A stretch of 64,000 bases of DNA from Pseudoips prasinana. Taxonomy: Eukaryota > Arthropoda > Insecta > Lepidoptera > Nolidae. Under the pieces are notes generated by a model, which worked only from the letters and a program-made list of their open reading frames with translations, searched no databases and was not told the origin of the DNA. The stretch is taken from NCBI GenBank assembly GCA_951640165.1, contig OX621266.1, forward strand, positions 6,634,001 through 6,698,000, given 5' to 3'. Positions within the stretch are counted from its first letter, which is position 1. Every line of letters starts with the position of its first letter. This document shows, in pieces, positions 22,522 to 33,113 of the stretch. The position numbers and the translations under genes are program-made.

Positions 22522-23604
22522 CTAGCGGCCCGGTACGTGCTTCGCTACGTATAAGACATAGTAATAAAAAAATGATTATTAAGTTCATTGAGGTAGTCCA
22601 CGAAGGGCACCCATCTGAATGGCACCTGCGCGAATGGCACCTAGCCTAGTCCACGAAAGGCACCTCTCAATAGTTTTGGCAGGTGCTCTTCGTGGATTCA
22701 ATTTATTTTTAACATTCTTGTCCAAGAAAGGCACCTACGTTAACCGTTACAGTAACCTAGGTTATTAAATGGAAGATATCGATAAAAATCACTAGAAAGT
22801 TTATTAACATTACTGATACTACGCACGTTAAGACTAGTATTTTCTTATGTTTTTATTAAGCGAATGTTACACATTGAAATTAAACTACTATCTATCCGTT
22901 AATATCCGTTAAGAAGTAGTTTAATTTCAACACGTTTAGACTGTTTAAACTACTTTTTAACGGATAGATAGTAGTTTAATTTCAATGTGTAACATTTGCT
23001 TAAACATAAGAAAATACTAGTCTTAACGTGCGTAATATTAGTAGTGTTAATAAACATTCTAGTGATTTTTATCGATATCTTCCATTTAATAACCTAGGTT
23101 ACTGTAATGGTTAACGTAGGTGCCTTTCGTGGACAAGAATGTTAAAAATAAATTGAATCCACGAAGAGCACCTGCCAAAAATATTGATAGGTGCCTTTCG
23201 TGGACTAGGCTAGGTGCCATTCAGATGGGTGCCCTTCGTGGACTATCTCAGTTCATTTATTCAAACAAAAAAATATTTTAAATTGTGATAGAACTATCGT
23301 CACTTTTTTTGTCTTCGATTGTTTTGCCTTCCCGAAATCTCTTCACTAATACCTACTTGAACTTTACAGTATGGTATAAAGGTTCAAATTGGCTTTTAAG
23401 TATTAGTACAAATTGTTTGTATATGGGAGTATAGAAAGATGTTGATTTTACACTTGTTCAAGACTTTTTTAAATTTTCTCTACATACAAACCTTCCCTGG
23501 ACTTCCTCGAATAATTCAAGACCAAAATTAGCCAAATTGGTAAAGGCGTTGTTGAGTTATAACATTACAACGAAAAGTGGCATTGATTTTTATATATATA
23601 TAGA
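22522..23604 (-). mobile_element. Non-autonomous Helitron (LEP1-like)
   Basis: On the minus strand it starts TCTATATATATATAAAAATC and ends in CTAG, placed between a host A and T as Helitrons do. Near the 3' end GCACGTACCGGGCCG gives the usual short GC stem before CTAG. No Rep/helicase is present. A 648-bp fold-back element sits inside it; without that the Helitron is about 435 bp. Confidence 0.7.
22596..23243. mobile_element. 648-bp fold-back element with TA target duplication
   Basis: Both ends begin GTCCACGAAGGGCACC and are flanked by TA (22,594-22,595 and 23,244-23,245), as in Tc1/mariner-type insertions. The arms are complementary for over 250 bp each, with scattered differences, meeting at a centre near 22,920. 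Within each arm GTCCACGAAAGGCACCT-like words recur (for example 22,655 and 22,720). No ORF is present. Confidence 0.8.
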
Positions 23605-24164
23605 TAAACAAAAGCTTTCAAACAAATTGAATTAATTGAATTGAATCCAAAAGTACATAGCATAGCATATTATATTAAATAAACAAAAGCTTTCAAACAA
23701 ATTAAATGAAATGAATTGAATCCAAAAGTAGCATAGTACTTACCTTTATTATATTAAATAAACAAAAGTAGTGTATTTATATTTCACGAACAAAAGCTTT
23801 GAAGCTTTGTCTCCGTTCAATCTATTTCTTCTTATAGCGGGAATCAGGGGAATTCCCCGCGCGATGCACATGTACGAACCTGTTCATACCTAGTTCATAC
23901 ATGTCGACGCAGGCCGCCGCAGGCGCCGCTATGTTATGCCTTCGACGTCCGATTTAAAAGTATCGGAGCTGAAGTTGGAACCGAAGGTGTAATAATAATC
24001 GGAGTCGGAGTCGGAGTCGAAGCTCCGTAACATCCCTGCTGTGTACTATGACCATTATACTGCCATCGTCAACCCGTCTGCCTGTTATCGAGATATCCCC
24101 CCAAGATGATTCTTGGGGGGGGGGGGGATAGAAATACTTACAACGGATAGAAATACTTATTTAC

Positions 24165-24325
24165 TTTTTGTAAATATATACATACAATACACAGAAAACA
24201 ATCGGACCAAGACAAATAGACATAGGTATTTATGAACACAGATATTTGTCTTGTGCGAGGATCGAACCCGCATCCCTTGGATCAGAAAGCAGATTCGCTG
24301 CCAACTAAGTCATAGAGGTCCTCAC
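24165..24325 (-). mobile_element. tRNA-derived SINE
   Basis: The minus strand has an A-box-like TGACTTAGTTGG at 24,301-24,312 and a B box GGGTTCGATCC at 24,259-24,269, followed by TTGTCTTGGTCC-type body text. A G run (24,113-24,128) lies just outside. Confidence 0.6.
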
Positions 24326-24399
24326 TACCTAAGGGGTTAAACTAAGGGGTGACCATCAACTTGAGCATCGTTGAATGTATTGAATCTTATGCCATTTGA

Positions 24400-24592
24400 C
24401 TGTTCAACAAAGTAGACAACCCATTTACCAGCGCAGCATCCGGGTCACAGAGTTCCGTTCCGGGGACTCCTCCCATCAGGCGCCAAGAGAAGTCCACGGC
24501 ATGCGGCAGGTTAGGTTCAGTCCGACTTACCCACCCGTAGGCAGTTTTTGCGGGTGGCATACGAAGGCACCCCCCCTGCCTAAACAAAAAAA
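24400..24592 (+). mobile_element. GC-rich retroposon 3' end with A tract
   Basis: The sequence CACCCCCCCTGCCTAAACAAAAAAAAA at its right edge is a 3' tail, and GCGGGTGGCATACG and GACTCCTCCCATCAGGCG correspond to the minus-strand element at 52,147-52,505. It is 5'-truncated to about 190 bp. The parent is probably a LINE whose coding part is not in this window. Confidence 0.6.
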
Positions 24593-25732
24593 AAGACAAC
24601 TCATTTACACAGCTGTTCGGTCTCTTATTATTTATAAGTAAGGTGGAAAGTGATTTGTTCGCATGACATCACGCGATTGAATAATATAATTCAATTGGGC
24701 GAAAATTAGACTTTATAATGGCCTGACATTTAATGCTGAATTTTAAAATAAATTATTTCATCGCAAACATTCACGTTGAAATAGCAAGATCAAATTACTA
24801 AATGTAATCAAAATTGCGATTGAGCGGCCAGCAACTACATTAGAAATAATTTATTGCTAAGTATGTATGTACCTATGTATAATAATGAAGTCTTGTGTTT
24901 ATTATCGGAAACATTTTACGATTGAGGGGGAGCTCACTCCGCGTTTCTTTGATAACATTCATTCTGTTCACTTTATGGTCTGTGGGCTATTTGATATTTC
25001 AATTGATGACAAAGAACAAACTGAGGCTTTAGTTAGAATTGGCAAAAAACCATAAAGTTAGTATACCTACGGAAGGTATACTAACTTTATGCAAAAAACT
25101 AAACATACGAATTTGTTCGAGCTCTCGACGAGCATGCAGCGCCATTATTTGCCAATCAGAATACTTGAACGAAACGGGAGGCCGTTTCTTTTTCTGTAGT
25201 GTACATAATACTCATTGGGTACACATTTAAACTGGATTTATATTTAAGATAGCTTGATTTTTTTTATGGTGCTTTAAATACATATCCTTTGATACCCCAC
25301 ATTCTTCTACTATTTTGGTTTTTTTTTTAATCTTAATTTGACGTTTAATAAACTTAGGGAGGCTTGAGGCTACAGCCGGCTATTTAAAACGTCCAGTAAA
25401 ACAGTGTACAGCGTGGGCTCTAGTCATCTAGGAAATTAAACTACAAAAATAAGTAACCATTGCTAAAGATGGAGGGCATCTCTTTTGGAATATCAATTTT
25501 TCTTTGTTAGAGATGTTCTCATTGGAATCGAGACCGACGCGACGGCTCTTCGAGGCACGCAGACGCCCTCAACTAACCAAACCCCAAATCAAAACTTCGA
25601 CGTTGTCATATAACCTGCCTTAAAAGTACTTTGGTTATAGATCCCAAAATCGTACGTAATGCTCATATAAAATAACTAAATATAATTATTGGAATTATAT
25701 ATATATTGGAATGTAGTAAAAAATATACTTAC
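24593..25732. other. Probable intron of the guanylyl cyclase gene
   Basis: It lies immediately 3' of the cyclase exon in the sense of transcription. It holds an 18-bp-arm palindrome at 25,051-25,091 and no other recognised element. I searched by eye for the next cyclase exon (FSDIVGF block) and did not find it. Confidence 0.4.
25051..25091. repeat. Perfect 18-bp palindrome with 5-bp spacer
   Basis: CATAAAGTTAGTATACCT at 25,051-25,068 is the exact reverse complement of 25,074-25,091, with ACGGA between. It can form a cruciform or an RNA hairpin. Confidence 0.9.
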
Positions 25733-25882
25733 TTGGGTAATAGCTGATACAGAAGCTCCTCACATTTCTTTTTCTCTTCTAAATAATCTTGTGTTCTTTC
25801 ACTAACTAATGACTCCAAATTATTTGCATACTGTTCCATACGAGAAAGCAAATTATCTAATATATTGCTACTTTCTTGAGTT
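25733..25882 (-). CDS. Receptor guanylyl cyclase, dimerisation-helix exon
   Basis: A 150-bp minus-strand exon encodes 49 complete codons with split codons at both ends, including [38 protein letters not shown] and LLYQLLP. This is the signalling-helix region that joins the kinase-homology domain to the catalytic domain in membrane guanylyl cyclases, which turn GTP into cGMP on ligand binding. The acceptor is TTTTTATCAACAG| and the donor is |GTAAGTAT, both close to consensus. The frame is open across the exon and conserved residues are intact, so a live gene is likely. Neighbouring exons were not found, so the flanking introns are long and filled with transposons. Which of the insect receptor-type cyclases it belongs to cannot be told from this piece. 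Confidence 0.9.
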
Positions 25883-27112
25883 CTGTTGATAAAAAGTCAC
25901 AGTTTAGTTACGTATTTCATTATAAAATCTTGAGGAAAATGTAATAAAAGACATCATTCAAATTCGATCCCTACTGAAATCACGTAAGCACCAATTCGTC
26001 ACGTAGCCAGCGTTACGAAATGGTAAGATCAAACGATATGAATCATTTTTATTAGGTATCTTATATAGGTTAACATTTTTAGAAAGGGTCCAAAATATTG
26101 ACGTGGATGATCCTCTTTTAGGATAAATTGAACTCGGAAAAGAAGTGAGAAATCATTTGGCAAGTTCTTAATCAATATTTTTGATAATATGCCAGATTAT
26201 TTCATTAGGGTCTCTGCTTTCACACCTTTTTTTGGACAAAAGTGTGTGACTTAAAAGTCTTTTAAGAAACTTATGTTTGCGATAAAGGTACACGTTAATA
26301 TAACGTACTATTGTTTTTGTTATGGTTATGACATTTAAGGAACTTTATTTGCCTACTTAAATTTAGCTGATTTGATAAGAGATAAATGAACTTGTACTCC
26401 TAGCTGTTTTAGTGATATTACTTTAATATCACTGAATTTTTGTACATTCAAAAATACACCTTATATCAACAGAAAAAGGATAAGTTTCAGTTGTTCTATC
26501 AATCAGAGAGTTTGAACTTTGAGTAATGGAAGTAAGGCCCCAGGTGATCTCCATATTTGAGTTGTTGTTGTGTATAAATTAAATTATACGTATATTCTAC
26601 ATGTTGTGCTCTGTTTAATAAGTACAGATAGCTATTTTAACATTCACCAAGTTCTCTATTAGCTAACAGAAATACGAACATAAGTTTTATCCGTTGGACT
26701 GTTTAATTTTTAAGCAACAATTTAGATGTCCGAAATATATTTGTAAGCTTCCGTGTAGCTATTAAAACCATTATTTAATCACTATATTACCTTATGTCTA
26801 TTACCCCTAGAGTAGATCGCAATCCCCGTACTATAGAAATAAATCACTGATAGCGGAGGGCTTCACAAACATGCAAATCATAGACTTTTTAAAATTTTAG
26901 CACATACCTGCCTATATCAGAAAAAAACGAAAACATATGTTTAAAGTGTCTAAGATTTAAAACACAAAGAAGGCATGAACGTTCGAGTCTCACTAGGCTG
27001 ATATGTTTTATCTCAAAGAATAAACTTTCGCCGCGTCGATATTATGTCACCACATCTCACACTTGTGATCTCGGAGCACCTGCAAGAACTCACCATAAAG
27101 TTATTATAACTT
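25883..27112. other. Probable upstream intron of the cyclase gene
   Basis: AT-rich sequence with no recognised transposon or open frame. One tiny inverted word (GTGATATTACTTTAATATCAC near 26,410) is the only structure I noticed. Confidence 0.4.
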
Positions 27113-27264
27113 TTTTTTTTTTTTTTTTATTTATTTATTCAATATATTTTTCCTTGCACATTACATTTCACAAGCCGAACCGCAGAAACCTCTAAGGGTT
27201 TATGTGGGTAGCGGCGAATCGTTCACACAGCATTATTGTTAGTGCTTAAAATCTACTACAATAT

Positions 27265-28610
27265 CATTTTTTAAGGTAGTAATCTTTTAATTTAGATTTA
27301 AAACCTTTCGCCCCCTCTATATATAATTTTTGCAGTTCTTCGGGAATGTTATTTGTAAATTTCGGAATGACGTATTCTGCAATTCTTGTGCCGTATAAGT
27401 TATTTGTTTTGGGTAAGGTGAATTTATCTCTAGGTATATTTTGTCTTAAAAAGTCAGGTCGAGTATTTTTAACTAATAAATGTGACTGATTAGTTCAGTT
27501 AAATTCAGATACTGAGTTTTGTCATATATATTCATGATTTTACAGTGCTTAAACAAACCGGTTTCGTTATCCTTATATATGTTTTTAATATGATTTGGAA
27601 TGATTATTTTTAGTAGCTTCAGCTGTAATTTATATATGTCGGCTAAGTATGATGTGTAGGTTCTTCCGTAACTACTTAGTCCGTAGCTTATTACAGAATC
27701 TGCTAAAGCCATATATAGCATCCGAAGTATTTTGAATGGCAGTTTATGTTTTAACACACTGAATTTACCTATGATGGCTCTAAGTTTGTTACATACATGG
27801 TCTTTATGTTGTTTCCAGCAAAAACGGCTATCAATAATTAGGCCTATGTACATATGGCTATGTACTACCTCTAAGGTCGGACACTTACAATCGATGTTGT
27901 TAGAACTGTGTAGACATGTGTGGTCGTGAGCTTTAATACTTGGAGGTGCTGACCTGTTATGAGATGAATGAATGTGAACGATTTTAGTTTTAACTGAGTT
28001 TAAATAAATAAATAATAAATAAATAAAAAGGTTTTTATTCACGTAGACTTTAAAAAAGCGCTTGTAAATAGTCAGAACATGTTTGTAGTAATATAGTTGT
28101 ATACATTAGATATTATTTCTAGTAACGTTAATTATAAGATCATTGTCGTGCGACCATTTACAAATTTGGTCGAAATTGTGTTGTAGTATTTTTTCAGCCT
28201 CATATATATTTTTGTGTGCCACTAAAATACATGTATCATCAGCGAATTGATAAAGGGACCCGCACTTTATAATATTAGGCATATCATTGACGTATAAAAG
28301 GTATTCCCATGGCCCAACAATTGACCCCTGGGCTGTGCCTTTGGTGGAGATAATAAGGTCACTAAACTGGTTTTGTATCTTCACAGTGTTGTATCGGTTG
28401 CTGTGATAATTTTTAAGTAGTTCCAGTAAGGGACCCTGTATACCGTTTCGAGATAATTTATTATAAAGAGTATCCCACTTGAGAACATCGAAAGCTTTGC
28501 TGAAGTCTATGAATAGAGCCAATATCTGAACTTTATTGTGCAAATGCCCATTTACCTCATCGGTGAATTTACGCAGCAATTGAGTAGTACTCTTATCTTC
28601 ATCTATTCAG
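27265..28610 (-). pseudogene. LINE reverse transcriptase, C-terminal half
   Basis: The first piece (28,106-28,610) has ILALFIDFSKAFDVLKWDTL, GTAQGSIVGPWEYLLYVNDM and YQFADDTCILVAHK, the RT blocks with the catalytic Asp pair. After the inserted repeat, the second piece (27,473-28,010) has the thumb region with YIGLIIDSRFCWKQH and SVISYGLSSYGRTY. A frameshift leads to the last piece, NNLYGTRIAEYVIPKF to YYLKK and a stop near 27,265. This order and the ending resemble CR1/Jockey-type LINEs without RNase H. Loss of the endonuclease, the insertion and the frameshift make it inactive. Confidence 0.8.
28008..28113. repeat. Short repeat inserted in LINE, shared with 34.5 kb
   Basis: The text TTTAAAAAAGCGCTTGTAAA, TAGTCAGAACATGTTTGTA and TATTTCTAGT recurs at about 34,500-34,590 with few changes. 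One end is an AAATAAATAAAT tract, like a retroposon tail. It splits the LINE's reading frame. Confidence 0.75.
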
Positions 28611-28615
28611 TAAGG

Positions 28616-28990
28616 AGGTATTTCCCCAATGTGCGCATTGAGTACAAAATGCTTACCTTTATTTAGTCAATGGCTCCCACATGACGGAACACAGTAAAAA
28701 CGGCTTGACGCCGGACTTGTGTACATGTGAGTGCGGTACAATGCCAGGTGCACCAAGCGCACTAAGTATTATTGACTTTAACAGCACGCATTTTATCCTG
28801 CAGGGTTGTGGTTTTATCTCTGACATAGGTTGTCGACTGTTATCTAATGACAACAACCGGGACTGACAGCTTAACGTACACGGAGACCGTCCGATATTAA
28901 ACCACTTTACCCGGTCATCCATCTATAGACTGCCTACGTGCCTAGGTGCTTCAGCAGGTCGTTTAACCTCGTCGATCAGTTACGGACTGG
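28616..28990. repeat. Interspersed repeat, GGGACTGACAGCTTAACGT family
   Basis: The words TCTAATGACAACAACCGGGA, CAGCTTAACGTACACGGAG and CATCCATCTATAGACTGC match, with divergence, 38,850-39,020 (TCTAATGACTGCAATCGGGA and CCATCTATGGACTGACC). It is an old repeat of unknown class. The short open frames here are shadows. Confidence 0.5.
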
Positions 28991-29007
28991 TGAAAGCAAT
29001 TGGCTAA

Positions 29008-29320
29008 TCTATACATATAATAAATTCGTAGGAAAGTCAAAACTGTACATTGAATATTTTTTTAAAAGGATACTTGTAGCTAGATTTACTATCGATATCG
29101 AATACAAAAATATAGTTTATAGAATTTTTGTCTGTTTGTCTGTATGTATGTCCGGGCTAAATTCAAAAAGTACTGCATGGATTTACTTCAAATTTTGCAT
29201 GAATATTACTAAGAGATCGGGTCAACATATAGGCTACATATTATTACGCTATCACCTACGGTGGAGGAGCTGTGATCATTTATAAAGTTTAACGCGGGAA
29301 AAACCGCGGGGCACAGCTAG
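29008..29320 (+). mobile_element. Non-autonomous Helitron, complete ends
   Basis: It starts TCTATACATATAATAAATTC after a host A and ends CTAG before a host T. A GC hairpin (ACGCGGGAAAAACCGCGG) lies just before the end. These are the three Helitron marks. There is no ORF for Rep/helicase. A truncated copy of the same family is at 33,899-34,000. The pattern corresponds to LEP1-type Helitrons of Lepidoptera, from memory. Confidence 0.85.
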
Positions 29321-29457
29321 TAATTAATAATGGCAAACATAGTACAAAATTGGTGGCGCACACTGGATCGAAAATCGAGTTTCGTGTATAAAAAATATTA
29401 ACTTGTTTTCTAATTGGAAATTAATGTCGTATTATTAAAAAAATAAAATGTCATATC

Positions 29458-29679
29458 ATGGCTGCACGCCAGCGCCACGGAATTTCAAATACTTGGACTC
29501 GGGACGGAGTCATATATATCCTGGATCGAGGTGGCAGCCGCCACAAGGTCGTCTCGATGGAGGATCTCAACAAGATCGGCTCTGCGCCGCAGCACACCAA
29601 GGAAGACGCTTCGAAAATCGCGGCCACGGACACGTCTACTACGGCTGCAGTCGGGAAAACTCGAAGAACTAAGAAGTAA
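29458..29679 (+). pseudogene. LINE ORF1, C-terminal fragment
   Basis: The 73 residues from MAARQRHGISNTWTRDGVIY to KTRRTKK align with the end of ORF1 of the 41.6-kb element (MAAREKLGLSRSWTREGRVF). The coiled coil and most of the RNA-binding domain are missing through truncation. The ATG used here is an internal Met of the original protein. ORF1 proteins of this type bind element RNA as nucleic-acid chaperones. Confidence 0.8.
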
Positions 29680-30179
29680 TTCATGTTGACTTAATTTGTA
29701 TCTTCTTAATATTGTTTACGTGTGTTTACGCACATTAGCGATGTTTTTACATAATTGCATTTACGTATTTTCTGTTTCTACCTATTTTATTCATAATTTT
29801 TTATTGATTTCTAACTTTAAGTGTTGTTATGTTCTCATTTTCTGAATTGTTTAGAATTCTATGATTTCTTTGTTATAACTTTACGTCATTTCATTTGTGA
29901 TCTTTTCCACACTTGCATAATAGAAACGTCAAATGACGCGTTTAACTTTTAATATGACACCATACCATAGACATCCTGTAATTCTACTACACGCTACTAG
30001 ATTTCAAACGGGGTGAGTAGAAACAAACTTAAAACTCTCATTAATTCTCTTTACGCACTGAACTGGTAGGTTAGTTAAAGGTGATATTGCGTATTGTATA
30101 TTTATTTGTTTTGTATTGTTGTTCTTAAGTATTTTACATTTATTTATATTATTTAGTTTATTGAATTATTTTGTTTTTT

Positions 30180-33113
30180 ATGTCTAACACCGAAGATGAA
30201 AGTAGTGATTCTGAATCTTATTTTTCGGCCAATAGTGATGGCGACAGTTTTATTAGTATTCCATCGCTTGGGGATACGTTGGAATCCCACTTTGCCGATG
30301 TATCGCGTAATTTCAATGTGATTCATATAAATGCCCAAAGTATTCCGGCTCATTTTTCCGATATGCTGGCCAGTTTCCAATGTAAAAATATTCATGCTAT
30401 CCTTGTTTCTGAGTCTTGGCTCAAACCTTGTCTCCCTTCAGCCTCTTACTCACTACCTGGTTTTCAGCTCATCAGAAATGATCGAACTGGAACCGGTGGT
30501 GGTGGAGTTGCGATATATCTTCGTCATCATTTCAACTACTCTATTCTTAGTTTATCCTCTCAGCCACCTTCACCAAACGCTGGTGAACATCTTCTACTTG
30601 AAGTTGAGCTACACCATTCCAAAATTTTACTTGGTGTATATTACTGTCCTTCTCTTCGTATAAATTTCTTTTCTTCTTTTGAGCTCTTACTTGAAACATT
30701 CACTCCCAATTACGACCACTCAATTATAATGGGTGATTTTAACACTTGTCTGTTAAAGAACGACTCTCGTTCATCCTTGTTAACTTCTGCTGCAGAATCT
30801 AGTAACCTTTGTATTCTTCCTCTAAATGCAACTCATCATTTCCCCAATTCCGCTCCTTCGCTCCTTGATATTATTCTTGTCTCTTCTCAAAACCATGTCG
30901 CTAAGCACGGGCAGTGTTTAGCAGATGCCTTTTCTTACCATGACCTTCTCTTCCTTTCTTACAAAATTCGCCCACCTAAGGCAAAATCTAAAATACTAAT
31001 GCAGCGCAATTTTGGTGGTATAAACTTGGAACATCTCCGAGCAGATGCTAACAGCATTGACTGGTCATCTTTAATAGCTGCAGAGTCGATTGACGAAAAG
31101 GTGCAAATATTTAACAAAACAATTATTAACCTCTACGATGTACATGCTCCGAGTCGTGCCATCAGAGTGAAACATTTACCTGCGCCATGGCTATCTGGGG
31201 AAATAAAAATACTTTTGGACAAAAAAGCCTCTGCCAAATCTCGTTTTAGGAGTAGACCTAACGACTTCAATCGGGAGAAATATATCAACTTACGAAATCA
31301 TTGTAATAAGGTGTGTAGGAGTGCACAACGCCAACACATCCACAGCTCCATTGAAAATGGAGATCCTGCAAAAATATGGAAATTTCTACGTTCTTTGGGA
31401 GTAGGAAAAGCTCAAAATAACGCTATTCCAAAAAACTTTGATGTTAATTCTTTGAATAAACACTTCTCTGCTTCGCCCAATTTCAACAGGGCAACCAAAA
31501 CTAGTACCTTAAATTCTCTTTCATCGATTCCTACTCCCAATTACACTTCCTTTACTTTTAGTCAATTTTCTGCTTGTGACGTTAAGAAGAGTGTCAAATC
31601 CATTTCATCAAATGCAGTCGGAAACGATAGTATTACCCGTAATATGGTCCTTCCTATCCTCAATGAAATCCTTCCTATTATTTGCCATATCCTAAATTCT
31701 TCTATTACCCTTGGCATTTTTCCAGCTTTATGGAAAGATCCTAAAATTATTCCTCTCCCCAAAAAATCCAACCCCACATCCTTTTCCGATTATCGCCCAA
31801 TTTCCATATTACCTTTCCTCTCCAAAGTCTTGGAACGCCTCATTTATAATCAGTTTAGTACCTTTCTTACCAAAAATAATCTCCTCAATCCTTACCAATC
31901 CGGTTTCCGTCCTGGACACAGTACGACCACGGCCCTGGTCCATATTACGGAGGACATAAGATCTAGCATGGAGCGCGGAGAACTGACAGTGCTTACTCTT
32001 CTGGATTTCAGCAATGCGTTTAATACCGTAGATTTTGACATACTACTTGGAATCTTGCGCTCTCTTAACGTATCTCCAACGGTCATTGACTGGTTTCGTA
32101 GTTACCTGTCTGGCCGCCGGCAGTCTATTTGTATCGATGACACTCGTTCCTCTTGGTGCAACACAACTGCAGGCGTTCCTCAGGGTGGCGTTTTATCTCC
32201 TTTACTTTTTGCAATTTTTATAAATTCTATCTCTAATCAACTTGTCTCCTCCTACCACCTTTATGCTGACGACCTTCAGATATATTTCCAAACTCCCCTA
32301 GATAGGTTATCTTTTGCGGTCAGTCACATAAATACAGATTTAGACAAAATTTGTGGGTGGAGTCGTGCATACGGGCTTCAAGTCAATCCCATCAAGACAC
32401 AAACCATCATAATCGGTAGCCCGAGGATGATATCAAAAGTGCCATGGTCACAGCTTCCACAAATAACGTTCGATGGTACTGTAATTGAGTTCAGTAGAAG
32501 TGTTAAGAATCTCGGCATCTTTTTCGATCGCAATTTGTCCTGGGATACTCAAATGAAGTGTGTTAGCCGTAAACTATACGCATCGTTTGGTTCTTTACGT
32601 CGACTACGCAATTTCCTGCCTATGACCACTAAAATTGCGCTCGCAGAATCCCTTCTTCTCCCAATACTAGATTATGCAGATGTCAGCTATCTGGATCTTA
32701 CCCAAAACCAGCTTGATAAACTTGAGCGCCTCCAAAATGTCTGCATAAGATTCATATTTGGCCTTCGCAAATATGATCATGTCTCTGAATTCCGTACCAA
32801 GCTCAAGTGGCTATCTATACGCCTTCGTCGGGATACTCATATACTTTCATTGCTGTACAACATTTTGTTTACTCCATCCTTTCCTTCATACCTTAAAAAA
32901 CGGTTTTCTTTTCTATACGAGTCACATTCGAGAGTTTTGCGATCATCGGAAAATCTTAAGTTAAAAATGCCAGCGCATTCCACAACCTTTCTTGATAAAT
33001 CCTTCGCTGTTCAGAATGTTCGTTTGTGGAATGCACTGCCAATAACAGTACGCCAAGCACAAAGTTTACACACGTTCCAGAAAAGTGTAAAGGATTACTA
33101 CCTATCACTATAG
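30180..33113 (+). CDS. LINE ORF2: endonuclease and reverse transcriptase
   Basis: A 977-residue frame without stops, starting at the ATG of MSNTEDESSDSESYFSANSD. The APE-type endonuclease shows FNVIHINAQSIPAHF, LVSESWL, GVYYCPS, IIMGDFNTCL and AFSYHDLLFLSYKI. The RT shows FSDYRPISILPFLSKVLE, SGFRPGHSTTTALVHI, LTLLDFSNAFNTVDFDI, GVPQGGVLSPLLFAIFIN and YHLYADDLQIYFQ (catalytic pair). It ends with a conserved C-terminal tail, LHTFQKSVKDYYLSL. There is no RNase H. Motif order fits the CR1/L2/Daphne part of the LINE tree, but I cannot fix the clade. The frame is complete and could encode enzyme, though the element has lost ORF1. Confidence 0.92.
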   Translation: MSNTEDESSDSESYFSANSDGDSFISIPSLGDTLESHFADVSRNFNVIHINAQSIPAHFSDMLASFQCKNIHAILVSESWLKPCLPSASYSLPGFQLIRNDRTGTGGGGVAIYLRHHFNYSILSLSSQPPSPNAGEHLLLEVELHHSKILLGVYYCPSLRINFFSSFELLLETFTPNYDHSIIMGDFNTCLLKNDSRSSLLTSAAESSNLCILPLNATHHFPNSAPSLLDIILVSSQNHVAKHGQCLADAFSYHDLLFLSYKIRPPKAKSKILMQRNFGGINLEHLRADANSIDWSSLIAAESIDEKVQIFNKTIINLYDVHAPSRAIRVKHLPAPWLSGEIKILLDKKASAKSRFRSRPNDFNREKYINLRNHCNKVCRSAQRQHIHSSIENGDPAKIWKFLRSLGVGKAQNNAIPKNFDVNSLNKHFSASPNFNRATKTSTLNSLSSIPTPNYTSFTFSQFSACDVKKSVKSISSNAVGNDSITRNMVLPILNEILPIICHILNSSITLGIFPALWKDPKIIPLPKKSNPTSFSDYRPISILPFLSKVLERLIYNQFSTFLTKNNLLNPYQSGFRPGHSTTTALVHITEDIRSSMERGELTVLTLLDFSNAFNTVDFDILLGILRSLNVSPTVIDWFRSYLSGRRQSICIDDTRSSWCNTTAGVPQGGVLSPLLFAIFINSISNQLVSSYHLYADDLQIYFQTPLDRLSFAVSHINTDLDKICGWSRAYGLQVNPIKTQTIIIGSPRMISKVPWSQLPQITFDGTVIEFSRSVKNLGIFFDRNLSWDTQMKCVSRKLYASFGSLRRLRNFLPMTTKIALAESLLLPILDYADVSYLDLTQNQLDKLERLQNVCIRFIFGLRKYDHVSEFRTKLKWLSIRLRRDTHILSLLYNILFTPSFPSYLKKRFSFLYESHSRVLRSSENLKLKMPAHSTTFLDKSFAVQNVRLWNALPITVRQAQSLHTFQKSVKDYYLSL

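Larger units (their letters stand above)
22375..23755. repeat. ~70-bp tandem repeats inside the hAT element
   Basis: Units containing AACAAAAGCTTTCAAACAAA and CCAAAAGTAGCATA occur before (about 22,375 and 22,445) and after (about 23,605 and 23,677) the Helitron. The Helitron therefore landed within one run of four imperfect units. Confidence 0.75.
22145..24046. mobile_element. Non-autonomous hAT-like element with nested insertions
   Basis: The terminal inverted repeats are CAGGGATTTAACGGAG (from 22,153) and the complement of CTCCGTAACATCCCTG (to 24,038). They are flanked by 8-bp sequences ATGTGTAC and CTGTGTAC, which match at 7 of 8 positions. CAGGG ends with an 8-bp duplication are the mark of hAT transposons. 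Subterminal GGAGTCGGAGTC repeats lie inside both ends. There is no transposase frame. The interior holds ~70-bp tandem repeats and a Helitron, so the present 1,886-bp length is inflated. Confidence 0.75.
27113..28615 (-). mobile_element. 5'-truncated LINE with poly(A), interrupted
   Basis: On the minus strand an RT fragment, a C-terminal region and a 3' UTR end in an A-rich tail (plus-strand T run at 27,111-27,135). A foreign ~105-bp repeat sits at about 28,008-28,113. The frame is shifted at about 27,475 and the element starts mid-RT. No clean target duplication was seen. Confidence 0.8.

Noticed and set aside
24867..25230. Two 62-63-codon frames as a small host gene
   Set aside because: No domain, no splice context, and the second spans the perfect palindrome.
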